Source of the DNA: Erythrobacter sp047872805
Lineage (GTDB): Bacteria > Pseudomonadota > Alphaproteobacteria > Sphingomonadales > Sphingomonadaceae
Reading direction: 5' to 3'
Length of the DNA stretch: 64,000 nt
NCBI RefSeq assembly: GCF_047872805.1
Contig: NZ_JBLQUK010000007.1
Location: 62,001 to 126,000 of the forward strand
Part shown: positions 1 through 8,921 of the stretch, piece after piece
Layout: every line of letters starts with the position of its first letter
Position numbering within the stretch: position 1 is the first letter of the stretch
The notes under the pieces: model-generated
Seen by the model: the letters and a program-made list of their open reading frames with translations, nothing else
Databases searched by the model: none
What the model was told of the DNA's origin: nothing
Made by a program: the position numbers and the translations under genes

Positions 1-569
1 AGGTTCTGGCGCACCGCCTCGCGCGCAGCGGTGCGGGCAAGGGCGAGCACTTCGGAGTTCTTCGCAAAGGCCAGTGCCTTGTCGCGCGCGATCCGTGAAT
101 TGCTTTCCGACAGCAATTGCTGCGATCCGCCGGTGTTGAGCAGACCGTCGGTGAAAATGCGCGCGCTTGCCTCGTCAAGATTGGGCGCGGAGGTCTGCAA
201 TTGCGGCAGAGTCACGGTCAGCGTCTGGCTTTCCTCGTCCCATGCAAAATCGTCTGTATCCATGCCCGACAGGTCGAGCCGGTAGTCGATGCTGGCCGGG
301 ATGATCGCGGCCTGTCGCACGCGGCGGAGCGTGATTGGCCCGACCGTCTGTTCATATTCGCTTTCGGCCACGACTTCAAAGCGGCTGGCGAACACGACCA
401 AGGAATTTTGCCGTTCAAACGCGAGCATCGCGCTGGCGACCGGATCGCCTTCTTCCTGATAGAAATAGGCGCGCCAGCCGAGGCCCAGCGCCGCGATCAG
501 CAGCACCGCAGCGAGCAGCGCCAGCGCAGCCTCTCCGCGCCCCGACAATATGCCTCGCTCGCGGGTCAT
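1..569 (-). CDS. DUF4230 family membrane-anchored protein (3' part cut by window edge)
   Basis: The reading frame is open from an ATG at 569 to the window edge, about 189 codons, with no stop, so the C-terminus lies outside. Residues about 8-30 form one hydrophobic segment (rich in Ala/Leu, then GWRAYF), consistent with an N-terminal membrane anchor. The rest resembles the DUF4230 family: a DYRLDLSGMD stretch, then an ITLP-type beta region (TVTLPQL) and an ARIFTDGLL helix. Members are envelope proteins of unknown function. It lies 32 bp after the stop of the MBL-fold gene on the same strand and may be cotranscribed with it. The family assignment is by pattern recognition only. Confidence 0.7.
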   Translation of the reverse strand, partial: MTRERGILSGRGEAALALLAAVLLIAALGLGWRAYFYQEEGDPVASAMLAFERQNSLVVFASRFEVVAESEYEQTVGPITLRRVRQAAIIPASIDYRLDLSGMDTDDFAWDEESQTLTVTLPQLQTSAPNLDEASARIFTDGLLNTGGSQQLLSESNSRIARDKALAFAKNSEVLALARTAAREAVRQN

Positions 570-601
570 TGGCGGCAGGATTTGCGTGTCTGTTTGCGGT
601 T

Positions 602-1480
602 TCAGATCGTCCGCCAAATTTCGCCCTCCTTTGCGGCGACTCCGCGTTTCTCGAGGTCGATCAGATGCGCGGTCACGCTCATTTCGGCGGCCGGGATAAG
701 GCGCGGGTCGAGCCCCTTGTACATCTCCGGAATGAAGGCTGTGGCACTGCGCGCCTGTTCTCCCATCAAACGCACGATCTGATTTTCGCGCTGACGCCGG
801 TGGCCGATCATGCCGCGCACCAATTGGCGCGGTTTCTCGATCGCGGCCCCGTGCGCGGAATGGTAGACACGGTCTTCGCGCGCCATCAGTTTCTCTAGGC
901 TCGCCATGTAATCACCCATGTCGCCATCTGGCGGGATCACGACGCTCGTGGACCAGCCCATGACGTGATCGCCGGTGAACAGCGCGCCGCTTTCCTCCAG
1001 CGCGAAACAAAGATGGTTCGAGGTGTGGCCGGGTGTCGCCACGGCGGTCAGGGTCCAGCCGGTGCCGCGCATTGCCTCACCATCTTCCAGCACCCGGTCG
1101 GGCGCATAGGTGGGGTCAAAGGCTTCATCGGCACGCGGTAGATTGCTTTTAAGCACCAGCGGTGCGCAGCCGACCACGGGCGCGCCTGTGCGCGCCGAAA
1201 GCGGCGCGGCGGCGGGCGAATGGTCGCGGTGCGTGTGGGTGCACATGATCGCCAGCACCACGCGGTTGCCGATCGCCGCCTCAATGGCGTCCAGATGCGC
1301 CGCTTCATCCGGCCCTGGATCAATCACCGCACAATCCGGCCCGTCTTGCTGCCCCACAACGTAAGTCTGCGTGCCGGTGTAGGTGTAGGGTGAGGGATTG
1401 GGTGCAAGCACGCGCACCACCAGCGGTTCCAGCTGATCGGCCAGCCCGGTCGGCCAAGGTTTGGGGGGAATATTTGCCAT
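602..1480 (-). CDS. MBL-fold metallo-hydrolase, LACTB2-like
   Basis: Product of 292 aa. The metallo-beta-lactamase signature THTHRDH is visible, followed downstream by ATPGHTSNH, a TGDHVMGW motif (metal-bridging Asp) and a later HSAHG, which together give the two-metal site of this fold. The C-terminal ~90 residues (GHRRQRENQI to KRGVAAKEG) fit the winged-helix tail of LACTB2-like nucleases/hydrolases. Substrate cannot be told; relatives act as RNases or thioesterases. I chose the ATG at 1480 (MANIPPKPW) because the longer form from 1516 begins with an atypical peptide overlapping the divergent glpK promoter region. glpK starts 57 bp away in the opposite direction. Confidence 0.82.
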   Translation of the reverse strand: MANIPPKPWPTGLADQLEPLVVRVLAPNPSPYTYTGTQTYVVGQQDGPDCAVIDPGPDEAAHLDAIEAAIGNRVVLAIMCTHTHRDHSPAAAPLSARTGAPVVGCAPLVLKSNLPRADEAFDPTYAPDRVLEDGEAMRGTGWTLTAVATPGHTSNHLCFALEESGALFTGDHVMGWSTSVVIPPDGDMGDYMASLEKLMAREDRVYHSAHGAAIEKPRQLVRGMIGHRRQRENQIVRLMGEQARSATAFIPEMYKGLDPRLIPAAEMSVTAHLIDLEKRGVAAKEGEIWRTI

Positions 1481-1536
1481 GCGCTTGCATATGGAGGGGG
1501 GAATGGGACATGTCACGCCTCAGAAAGAGGAACTTG

Positions 1537-3021
1537 ATGAGCGACTATATCCTTGTCCTGGATGAAGGCACCACTTCGACCCGCGCCATGCTGTTTGCCA
1601 GCGACGGCACGCTGGCTGCGAGCGCGCAGGCGGAATTGACGCAGCATTACCCGCAAGGCGGCTGGGTCGAACACGACGCGGCAGAAATCTGGGACAAGAC
1701 GCTCGCCTGCGCATTGGAAGTGATCCCCAAGGCGGGCGGCCCGGCGATGATCGCGGGGCTGGGAATTACCAATCAGCGCGAAACGGTGGTGGCCTGGGAC
1801 AAGGAAAGCGGCGAGCCGCTGACCCGCGCGATTGTCTGGCAGGACCGGCGGACAGAGCCGTTCTGCCTTGCCTTGCGTCAAGCGGGACATGAGGCGGAGG
1901 TGCAACGCCGCACCGGATTGATGCTCGACCCCTATTTCTCGGGCACCAAGATGCGCTGGATGCTCGACAATGTGCCTGCGGTGCGCGCGGCGGCGGATGC
2001 CGGGACGCTGGCATTCGGGACGGTCGAAAGCTGGTTGGTCTACAAGCTAACGAGCGGAGCCAAAGGAGCAGGGGCCCACATCACCGACGCCAGCAATGCC
2101 AGCCGCACATTGTTGATGGAGCTGGCGGGATCGAGCTTTGAGAAAGAACTATGCGATCTGTTCGGCGTGCCCATTTCGGCGCTGCCCAAAGTGGTCGATA
2201 TGGCGGGCAATCTGGCGGCGACTGACCCCAGCCTGTTTGGTTGCGCGATCCCGATCACGGGTCTCGCGGGGGATCAGCAGGCGGCGACCATCGGGCAGGC
2301 GTGCCTTGCGCCGGGCCAGACCAAGGCAACTTACGGCACCGGCGCATTCGTGCTCACCAATCAAGGCGCGGCTATCCCGCAATCGGGGCACCGGATGCTC
2401 GGCACAGTGCTGTGTCAGATTGCGGGCGAGCGAACCTATGCGATCGAGGGTTCGGTGTTTGTCGCGGGCAGTCTGGTGCAATGGCTGCGCGATTCGCTCG
2501 GCATTGTCGAGGTCGCCAGTCAGACCGAGCAACTGGCGCGGTCGATCCCCGACAGCGGCGGGGTGACGATTGTTCCCGCGCTATCGGGGCTGGGCGCGCC
2601 GCATTGGAACGCCGATGCGCGCGGGGTTATCACCGGCCTCAGCTTTGCCAGCGGCAAGGCCGAGCTTGCCCGCGCCGCTCTGGAGGCGATGGCGCATCAG
2701 ACATACGATCTGGCGCGCGCCTTTGCTGCCGATGGAACCGCGTGGGAAACGCTGCGGATTGACGGCGGGATGGCGGCGAATGACTGGATGGCGCAGGACC
2801 TTGCCGACATGCTCGGCATTCCGGTTGAGCGGCCCGGCTTTGTTGAAACCACAGCGCTCGGCGCGGCGATGCTGGCGGCCGCAGGGGCTGGGCTGTATCC
2901 CGATCTTGCCAGCGCCGCAGCAGCAATGCGCGGGACGCTGACCCGGTTTGAACCGTCAATGGATGAAAAAGTGCGCGAAGAACGGCTGACGCGCTGGCGC
3001 AAGGCGCTGGCAGCGATCTAG
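1537..3021 (+). CDS. glpK: Glycerol kinase
   Basis: ATP-dependent phosphorylation of glycerol to sn-glycerol 3-phosphate (EC 2.7.1.30) in the cytoplasm, the entry step of glycerol catabolism. At 494 aa it has the usual length. The N-terminal phosphate-binding motif LDEGTTSTRAMLF, the conserved ITNQRET segment, the substrate region IVWQDRR, the GTGAFVLTN loop and the FGGY signature region SGLGAPHWNADARG are all visible. The ATG at 1537 was chosen because the kinase fold starts immediately after it and a purine-rich AGAAAGAGGA lies just upstream; the longer frame adds a non-homologous peptide. No glpD, glpF or glpR lies nearby. Its stop overlaps the end of the convergent RcdA-like gene by 4 bp. 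Confidence 0.97.
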   Translation: MSDYILVLDEGTTSTRAMLFASDGTLAASAQAELTQHYPQGGWVEHDAAEIWDKTLACALEVIPKAGGPAMIAGLGITNQRETVVAWDKESGEPLTRAIVWQDRRTEPFCLALRQAGHEAEVQRRTGLMLDPYFSGTKMRWMLDNVPAVRAAADAGTLAFGTVESWLVYKLTSGAKGAGAHITDASNASRTLLMELAGSSFEKELCDLFGVPISALPKVVDMAGNLAATDPSLFGCAIPITGLAGDQQAATIGQACLAPGQTKATYGTGAFVLTNQGAAIPQSGHRMLGTVLCQIAGERTYAIEGSVFVAGSLVQWLRDSLGIVEVASQTEQLARSIPDSGGVTIVPALSGLGAPHWNADARGVITGLSFASGKAELARAALEAMAHQTYDLARAFAADGTAWETLRIDGGMAANDWMAQDLADMLGIPVERPGFVETTALGAAMLAAAGAGLYPDLASAAAAMRGTLTRFEPSMDEKVREERLTRWRKALAAI

Positions 3022-3491
3022 CCCAAATCGCTCAGCCGCCGCTTCAGGCGGGAATGGATCGCGCGCGCCGGGGATGCCATTTCGAACCCGCTGCGCCATG
3101 CCGCATCCAGTCGGGCGATGCGTTGATGCAGCCGCTCGGTTTCGGCAATCAGCTCGCAGGTTTCAGGTTCCAGCACCGCCAGCGCCTTGGGATCGGCGAC
3201 GCGGTCTGGCGGCAAGGTTCCGTTGCGGCGCACCTGACCTTCGCTGAGTTCGCCCGAAAAGAACGCGCGCTGATTGAGCAGCCAGGCCAGCACATGCATC
3301 ATCCGGGTCGTGGTCTTCAAGCCTTCGGTCGATAGCGCCAGCCGTGCAGTCGCGTCGTCGGCGTTGTTGATGTCAAATTCCGGTGCCCGCGCGCCGAGCG
3401 CGAACACCGCGCGCACGTCATCGGCGAGGATCAGCGCCTCGGTATACAATGCCTCGATAATCGGGCGGGAAAGGTTTGTGGTCCGTGCCAT
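3018..3491 (-). CDS. rcdA: DUF1465 family protein, RcdA-like regulator of CtrA degradation
   Basis: Product of 157 aa, predicted all-helical, with the family core STEGLKTTTRMMHVLAWLL followed by a short acidic linker and a C-terminal helix ending KRRLSDLG. DUF1465 includes Caulobacter RcdA, an adaptor that helps deliver the response regulator CtrA to the ClpXP protease. The presence of chpT and clpP/clpX in the same window fits an intact CtrA circuit, though these genes are far apart here. Orthology to RcdA is inferred from the family, not from experiments in this lineage. ATG at 3491; convergent with glpK with a 4-bp overlap. Confidence 0.78.
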   Translation of the reverse strand: MARTTNLSRPIIEALYTEALILADDVRAVFALGARAPEFDINNADDATARLALSTEGLKTTTRMMHVLAWLLNQRAFFSGELSEGQVRRNGTLPPDRVADPKALAVLEPETCELIAETERLHQRIARLDAAWRSGFEMASPARAIHSRLKRRLSDLG

Positions 3492-3645
3492 ATTTTGCAG
3501 GCGCTATGCCTCTTCGGGCCGCTACGCCAGCGGCCTATGGTTACTATCCCTCTGCGATTTTATGGCGTCCCTAATCGGAACAATATCGGCTAGAAATTAA
3601 CGAGGTCTTGCGCTGCGCCAAAGCCGCGCAAATGAGCCGACATCG

Positions 3646-3843
3646 TCAGGCGATTATATCGGGCAGCAAGGTGTCCTCGATAATCGCAATCTGATCCTTG
3701 AGCCGCAGCTTGCGCTTTTTCAGTCGGGCAACCTGCAACTGATCCACCGATCCAGCGCCGGTTAGCGCCTCAATCGCCGCATCGAGATCGCGATGTTCGG
3801 AACGCAGCAATGCGAGGCTTTTCAGAAGCTCTTGCTCATTCAT
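3646..3843 (-). CDS. DUF465 (YdcH-like) small helical protein
   Basis: Product of 65 aa from the ATG at 3843. It has the DUF465 pattern: a helix with LRSEHRDLDAAI, a turn, then a basic helix LKKRKLRLKDQIAII. Such proteins are small predicted coiled-coil hairpins of unknown role, very common in Alphaproteobacteria. A longer version would start at a TTG (3870), which I consider less likely. A second DUF465 gene is transcribed divergently from 4137, with about 290 bp between them. Confidence 0.85.
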   Translation of the reverse strand: MNEQELLKSLALLRSEHRDLDAAIEALTGAGSVDQLQVARLKKRKLRLKDQIAIIEDTLLPDIIA

Positions 3844-4136
3844 CGGTGAAGTCACTTGCCCCTGATTCAAAGGTGCCCGGAACGGCCGGGCGACAGCTTG
3901 CGCCGCGCCGTTACGCTGTTTTGGATGATTCGCCTATTGCTGGCACGGGTGCAAATTCTGGCCACAACTCGCAGCCGGAAATGCACAGGCTGGGCGATTC
4001 ATCTTTCATCAGCCCTTTACGCCTTAGTCTGACTGTGATTTCATTGAAATCAGCGGCTCGGCCGCATTTTGCCGAGTCGCTCCATGGGGCTGTTCCCTGC
4101 CGGGAAATTTGCCCCGTATCGCATAGGAGAACGCAT
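3844..4136. promoter_or_regulatory. Divergent intergenic region between two DUF465 genes
   Basis: About 290 bp without a convincing gene. It must hold the promoters of the two divergent DUF465 genes. I could not identify a clear -35/-10 pair. The right end carries a purine-rich TAGGAGA that serves as ribosome binding site for the gene starting at 4137. Confidence 0.4.
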
Positions 4137-4304
4137 ATGGCATCCACCGCAGCTTCATCTCACGTGAACGCTCTCCAAACCAAACATGCCGGCCTCGAAG
4201 CCCGACTTCGCGCCGAGCAAGCCCGCCCGGCCCCCGATGCGGCGATGATCCAGGCGATAAAGAAACAAAAGCTGCGATTGAAAGAAGAGATTGCCCGCGC
4301 ATAA
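4137..4304 (+). CDS. DUF465 (YdcH-like) small helical protein, second copy
   Basis: Product of 55 aa beginning MASTAASSHVNALQTKHAGL and ending in the conserved basic helix IKKQKLRLKEEIARA. The ATG at 4137 follows a clear TAGGAGA ribosome binding site; the frame is open further upstream but that part has no recognisable content. It is a divergent paralogue of the 3646-3843 gene (shared KKQKLRLK/KKRKLRLK helix). Function unknown. ptsP begins about 105 bp downstream on the same strand. Confidence 0.85.
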   Translation: MASTAASSHVNALQTKHAGLEARLRAEQARPAPDAAMIQAIKKQKLRLKEEIARA

Positions 4305-4409
4305 ATGCGGGTTACCAGCGGCGGCAACCGCACCGATGTCAGTTCAGGCACCGCGACCGGCAAGTGAACCTTGCCGATTGCGGCTGCGGACCCTAGGCCA
4401 GTATCTGCC

Positions 4410-6680
4410 ATGACCGCAGCCGCATCCGCCCGCCAGATTCTCACCCGCCTGCATGAGGTCATGGCCTCGCGTATGCATGCGCAGGGCAAGCTTGACCAAG
4501 TGGTCGAGATTATCGGCGAATGCCTGACCTCCGAAGTGTGTTCGATCTACCTTCTGCGCGAAGGGATGCTGGAACTGTTCGCCACGCGCGGCCTCAATCA
4601 AAGCGCGGTCCACGTAACCCGGATGGCCATCGGCGAAGGGTTGACCGGGGTGATCGCTGAGACCACGCAAATGCTGAACCTGGCGGAGGCCAAGGCGCAT
4701 CCCGATTTCCAGTACCGCCCGGAAACCGGCGAGGAAAAATTCCACTCCTTTGCCGGGGTTCCGATCATTTACCGCGAACGCGCGGTCGGGGTGCTGTGTG
4801 TCCAGCATCTTGATCCGCGCCGTTACGAAGACATCGAGATCGAAGCGTTGCAAACCACCGCAATGGTCCTGTCCGAACTGATCGCCAATGCCGAACTGGT
4901 CGATGACGAGGATGCGCTGGGCCTGTCGGCTGAGATGTCGGGGCAGCAAACGCTCACTGGGCTGACTCTGGTGAAAGGGCTGGGCGCGGGCATCGCCGCC
5001 TATCACCAGCCGCGCGTGCAGATCACCCAGATGATGGCCGACGACACTGAGGCCGAACGCGAGCGGGTTTACCGCGCCTTTGCCAAGATGCGCGAACAGA
5101 TCGACAATCTGACTGGGCAGGCGGAATTCGGCGTCGGCGGCGAACATGAAGAGGTGCTCGAAACCTACAAGATGTTCGCTTACGACGAGGGCTGGTCGCG
5201 GCGCATCAACGAAGCGATCGACAGCGGGCTGACGGCAGAGGCCGCGATTGAGCGCGTGCAACAGCACACGCGGATGCGGATGCGCGAGATTGACGATCCG
5301 TTGCTCGCCGACCGGATGCACGATCTGGAGGATCTCGCCAATCGGCTGGTGCGGATCGTCGCAGGCCAGATTGGCACCGCGGCGCAGCAGGGGCTGCGCA
5401 AGGACACGATCCTGATCGCGCGCAATCTCGGTCCGGCGGAATTGCTCGAATATGACAAGCGGCGGCTCAAGGGGGTGATCCTTGAAGAAGGCTCGCTGAC
5501 GGCGCATGTGGTGATCGTGGCGCGGGCGATGGGGGTGCCGGTGCTGGGGCGGGCCAAGGGGCTGCGCGGGATTGTGCGCGAGGGCGATGAAATCCTGCTC
5601 GACGCGACCGCCGCCACCGCGACCGTGCGGCCGACGGCGCAGGTTGCCGATGCCTTTGCGCAGCGCTTTGCCAAATCGCGCGAGAAGCAGGCCGCCTATG
5701 CGAGCCTGCGTGATGTTGAGCCCTTTACCCGCTGCGGCACGCGCATTCAGGTGATGATCAACGCCGGTCTGCGCGACGATATCAGCGCGCTGGCGCTGAC
5801 CGGGGCGGACGGTGTCGGATTGTTCCGCACCGAATTTCAATTCCTTGTGTCGGCCACCCTGCCGCAGCGCGAGCGGCAGCTCAGGCTTTACCGTGATGTG
5901 CTCGATGCAGCCGGCGACAAACCGGTGATTTTCCGCACGGTCGATATCGGCGGGGACAAGGCGGTGCCCTACCTCGCGTCGGATATTGGCGCGAATGATG
6001 AAAACCCGGCGATGGGCTGGCGCGCGCTGCGGTTGGCGCTGCACCGCGAAGGGTTGATGAAGGCGCAGGCGCGGGCTTTGCTGGAGGCGGCGGCAGGGCG
6101 TTCGCTATATGTCATGTTCCCGATGGTGTCCGAACCCTGGGAATTTGACGCGGCCAAGGCGGTGTTCGAGGATCAACTGCTGTTCCTCCGGTCGCACAAG
6201 AAGATGGTGCCCGAACGCATCAATTACGGCGCCATGCTCGAAGTGCCCGCGCTTGCCGAAGTGCTCGATCTGCTGCTGCCCAAATTGAGCTTTCTGTCGA
6301 TTGGCACCAATGATCTTACGCAGTTCCTGTTTGCAGCCGACCGCGGCAACCCTGCGCTGGCGGAACGCTATGACTGGCTCAGCATCGCTATCTTGCGGTT
6401 CCTGCGGCGCGTTGTGATCAGCACCGCCGGAACCGACGTCGACCTGGGCGTGTGCGGCGAAATGGGCGGACGGCGGCTCGAAGCGCTGGCGCTGCTCGCC
6501 ATCGGTTTCCGCAGGCTCTCGATCACGCCGGCGGCGGTCGGTCCGATCAAGGAATTGGTGCGCAAGGTCGATCTTGCCGAATTGAGCGAGGCGATGACCG
6601 CGTGGCTGGCGCAGCCGGGAATCGATCTGCGCGCGCAATTGGGCGCCTGGGCAAGCGAACGCGATATCGAAACAGACTGA
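4410..6680 (+). CDS. ptsP: Phosphoenolpyruvate--protein phosphotransferase PtsP (EI-Ntr)
   Basis: Product of 756 aa from the ATG at 4410. An N-terminal GAF sensor domain (about residues 5-150) is followed by an EI-type N-terminal domain, the swivelling phosphohistidine domain with GSLTAHVVIVARAMGVPVLG (active His near residue 366) and a PEP-utiliser barrel with LFRTEFQFL, TVDIGGDK, SIGTNDLTQF and CGEMGGRRLEA. This enzyme starts the nitrogen phosphotransferase relay by passing phosphate from PEP to NPr, which then modifies EIIA-Ntr; the GAF domain senses glutamine in related enzymes. No ptsN, ptsO or hprK is adjacent. The ATG was preferred to an upstream TTG at 4371. Confidence 0.95.
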   Translation: MTAAASARQILTRLHEVMASRMHAQGKLDQVVEIIGECLTSEVCSIYLLREGMLELFATRGLNQSAVHVTRMAIGEGLTGVIAETTQMLNLAEAKAHPDFQYRPETGEEKFHSFAGVPIIYRERAVGVLCVQHLDPRRYEDIEIEALQTTAMVLSELIANAELVDDEDALGLSAEMSGQQTLTGLTLVKGLGAGIAAYHQPRVQITQMMADDTEAERERVYRAFAKMREQIDNLTGQAEFGVGGEHEEVLETYKMFAYDEGWSRRINEAIDSGLTAEAAIERVQQHTRMRMREIDDPLLADRMHDLEDLANRLVRIVAGQIGTAAQQGLRKDTILIARNLGPAELLEYDKRRLKGVILEEGSLTAHVVIVARAMGVPVLGRAKGLRGIVREGDEILLDATAATATVRPTAQVADAFAQRFAKSREKQAAYASLRDVEPFTRCGTRIQVMINAGLRDDISALALTGADGVGLFRTEFQFLVSATLPQRERQLRLYRDVLDAAGDKPVIFRTVDIGGDKAVPYLASDIGANDENPAMGWRALRLALHREGLMKAQARALLEAAAGRSLYVMFPMVSEPWEFDAAKAVFEDQLLFLRSHKKMVPERINYGAMLEVPALAEVLDLLLPKLSFLSIGTNDLTQFLFAADRGNPALAERYDWLSIAILRFLRRVVISTAGTDVDLGVCGEMGGRRLEALALLAIGFRRLSITPAAVGPIKELVRKVDLAELSEAMTAWLAQPGIDLRAQLGAWASERDIETD

Positions 6681-6828
6681 CGCAGCCCGGCTCTGCCAAC
6701 CGCCCTTGCGGGGCAGTTCAGCGACGGATCAGGTAAATATTTGTACCTATCCCTTGACAGTGGGTCAGCGACAAAGCTTGAGAGGCAGACATACAAAATG
6801 TCAAAAAACCACGATAAGTGGACGGGTC

Positions 6829-7701
6829 ATGGATAGCGAACAGGACAGCACTACCGAAGCGCTGACCGATCTGATGGAATCGGATTCGGCCAGCATCGGC
6901 GATCGCCTGCGCGCGGCGCGCGAGGCAAAGCGGCTGGACCTATCGCATATCGCTGCGGAAACGCGGATTCCGCTCCGTCATCTCGAAGCGGTTGAGGCGG
7001 GCGATTTCGCTGCACTGCCTTCGCGCACTTATGCCATCGGCTTTGCCCGGAACTATGCTCGCGCGGTCGGCATGGATGAAACCGCCACTGCCAATGCCGT
7101 GAGCGAGGAACTGGCCGATGGACAGGCGCGGCGTTCGGCCTTGGCGGGCGGGATGGAGCCCGGCGATCCTGCGAAACTGCCATCGGCGGGTCTGGCATGG
7201 TTCGGCGGGATTGCGGCGCTGATCTTTGCCGTCGGCGCGATCTTTTTCTACAACACCTATTTCGGCGCGGGAGCCGATCCCGGCACGCTGATCGCTGAAA
7301 CAGACACCCAGGCCGCAGGCGGCGATACTGGCGGTCAATCGGGCGCGCTGGCGTCTGCCGGTGATGCCGCTCAGCCACCCGCTGCTTCAGCCGCCCAGCC
7401 CGGCGGAAAGGTGGTCTTCACCGCTTTGGAGGACGGCGTCTGGGCGCGCTTTTACGAAGACGGCGGGGAACGCCTGTTCGAAGCGCAAATGTCGAGCGGC
7501 GACCGTTATGAACTGCCCGCTGACGCGGCCGATCCGCGGATCAACACCGGGCGCCCCGATGCCCTGTCGATCACGATTGGCGGGCGTCCGGTTCCCAAGC
7601 TTTCGGACGAACCCATCACACTGGGGGACACACCGGTTTCTGCAGCGGCGCTGCTGGCCCGTGCCGAATCTGCATCACCCTCGGAAACTGCCAACAACTA
7701 G
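6829..7701 (+). CDS. RodZ-like helix-turn-helix membrane protein
   Basis: Product of 290 aa. Residues about 22-90 form the RodZ-type HTH (IGDRLRAAREAKRLDLSHIA, then RIPLRHLEAVEAGDF and YAIGFARNYARAVG), a single transmembrane helix lies at about 121-143, and a low-complexity Ala/Gly linker leads to a periplasmic beta domain (VVFTALEDGVWARFYE) of DUF4115 type. RodZ proteins link MreB filaments to cell-wall synthesis; whether this one acts in shape control or gene regulation is not evident. A possible -35 TTGACA lies at 6754-6759 without a convincing -10. The ybgF-like gene follows about 190 bp downstream. Confidence 0.85.
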   Translation: MDSEQDSTTEALTDLMESDSASIGDRLRAAREAKRLDLSHIAAETRIPLRHLEAVEAGDFAALPSRTYAIGFARNYARAVGMDETATANAVSEELADGQARRSALAGGMEPGDPAKLPSAGLAWFGGIAALIFAVGAIFFYNTYFGAGADPGTLIAETDTQAAGGDTGGQSGALASAGDAAQPPAASAAQPGGKVVFTALEDGVWARFYEDGGERLFEAQMSSGDRYELPADAADPRINTGRPDALSITIGGRPVPKLSDEPITLGDTPVSAAALLARAESASPSETANN

Positions 7702-7892
7702 TATCCTCGCCCTGTGATCGCAGAAAGCGCGCACATTCCCCGGATAAGTGGCCCTTCAGGCTCGACTTGCGCAAGGGCCTTCGCCAGAGATTTGGCTGAC
7801 ATTCATCCGCGCTGCGGCATATTCGGCCCAACCGGAAAGAACCGCGACCGGCAAAAAACCGCGTGACGATCAATAAGGGAGCCTGATCCGCC

Positions 7893-8876
7893 ATGAGCCC
7901 TCAATCCGCTATCGCCAATCTGCGCCGTCCGGCGACGCTGTTTGGCGCGGTCATTTGCGCCGCAATAATCGCCACCGCACCGGTGCCTGCCATGGCACAG
8001 GACGACACCGAAGCCCGCCTGCGCCGTGCAGAGGCCGAAATTCGCGCGCTGCAGCGCTCGGTCTTTCCCGGCGGCGACGGGCGGTTTTTCGAACCGCAGA
8101 TTTCCGCAGAAGGTTCGGCCGCTAACGGCAATGCACCCGGCAACGCGCCCGGCAATGCTTCCACCACGGCGGTGACCGACATTCTGGCGCGGCTCGATGC
8201 GCTTGAAATTCAGCTTCAGCGGCTGACCGCCCTGACGGAGGAAAACACCAACGCGCTGAGCGGACTGGATGCGCGGGTCATCGCGCTCGAATCCGGTCCC
8301 GCTGCTGGTGCTCCCGCCGCGGGCGTCGCCGGGGCGACAGACACCAATCTGGCCGCAATGACGGGCGGCGAAGCAGGCGGAGAATCGGGCGGCGAAGCGG
8401 GTGTGCAACCGGCGCTTCCTGCCGCGACCGGACCCTCGCCCGAACGCCTCGCCGCGGTGCAGCAAATCACCAAGCCGCAGACCGAAGATCCGGGCGATGA
8501 TGAATATTCCTATGGCTTTCGCCTTTGGGACGCAGGATTTTTCCCCGAGGCGCGCCAGCAACTGGCCAAATATATCGAGGAACATCCCGATCATTTCCGC
8601 ATCACCTATGGCCGCAATCTGCTTGGCCGGGCGTTTCTCGATGACGGTATGCCAGAGGAGGCCGCGCGCTGGTTCCTGCGCAATTATCAGGCCGATCGCA
8701 CCGCCAACCGCGCACCTGACAGCCTGCTATATCTCGCCCAATCCATGATCGAGATGAACGACACGCGCCGCGCCTGCATCGCGCTTTCCGAATTTGGTGA
8801 GACCTATCCGGCGGTTGCCAGCGGACGGCTGGCCGATCAATATGAAAGCAATCGCCGCCGCGTAACCTGCGAATAG
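7893..8876 (+). CDS. YbgF/CpoB-like periplasmic TPR protein
   Basis: Product of 327 aa. Signal peptide at residues 1-36 (hydrophobic LFGAVICAAIIATAPVPAMA ending before QDD), then a coiled coil (EARLRRAEAEIRALQRSV and a second heptad-rich stretch near 95-130), a long Gly/Ala linker and a C-terminal TPR block starting at DDEYSYGFRLWDAGFFPEA. This is the architecture of CpoB, which couples the Tol-Pal machine to peptidoglycan synthesis at division. The usual tol-pal genes are not beside it here, so the link is by domain order alone. An AAGGGAG ribosome binding site precedes the ATG. tilS follows in the same frame 45 bp later. Confidence 0.82.
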   Translation: MSPQSAIANLRRPATLFGAVICAAIIATAPVPAMAQDDTEARLRRAEAEIRALQRSVFPGGDGRFFEPQISAEGSAANGNAPGNAPGNASTTAVTDILARLDALEIQLQRLTALTEENTNALSGLDARVIALESGPAAGAPAAGVAGATDTNLAAMTGGEAGGESGGEAGVQPALPAATGPSPERLAAVQQITKPQTEDPGDDEYSYGFRLWDAGFFPEARQQLAKYIEEHPDHFRITYGRNLLGRAFLDDGMPEEAARWFLRNYQADRTANRAPDSLLYLAQSMIEMNDTRRACIALSEFGETYPAVASGRLADQYESNRRRVTCE

Positions 8877-8921
8877 CGCGCGCAGCGCTGTCAGGGGGCT
8901 GTCATTGATACGCCGATTGCC

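Noticed and set aside
4344..6044. Long open frame (566 codons) on the minus strand opposite ptsP
   Set aside because: Antisense of a clear PtsP gene; composition is His/Arg/Gly-rich shadow translation with no domain.
6754..6782. TTGACA as a sigma-70 promoter for the RodZ-like gene
   Set aside because: No acceptable -10 at 16-18 bp spacing; mentioned only in the gene entry.
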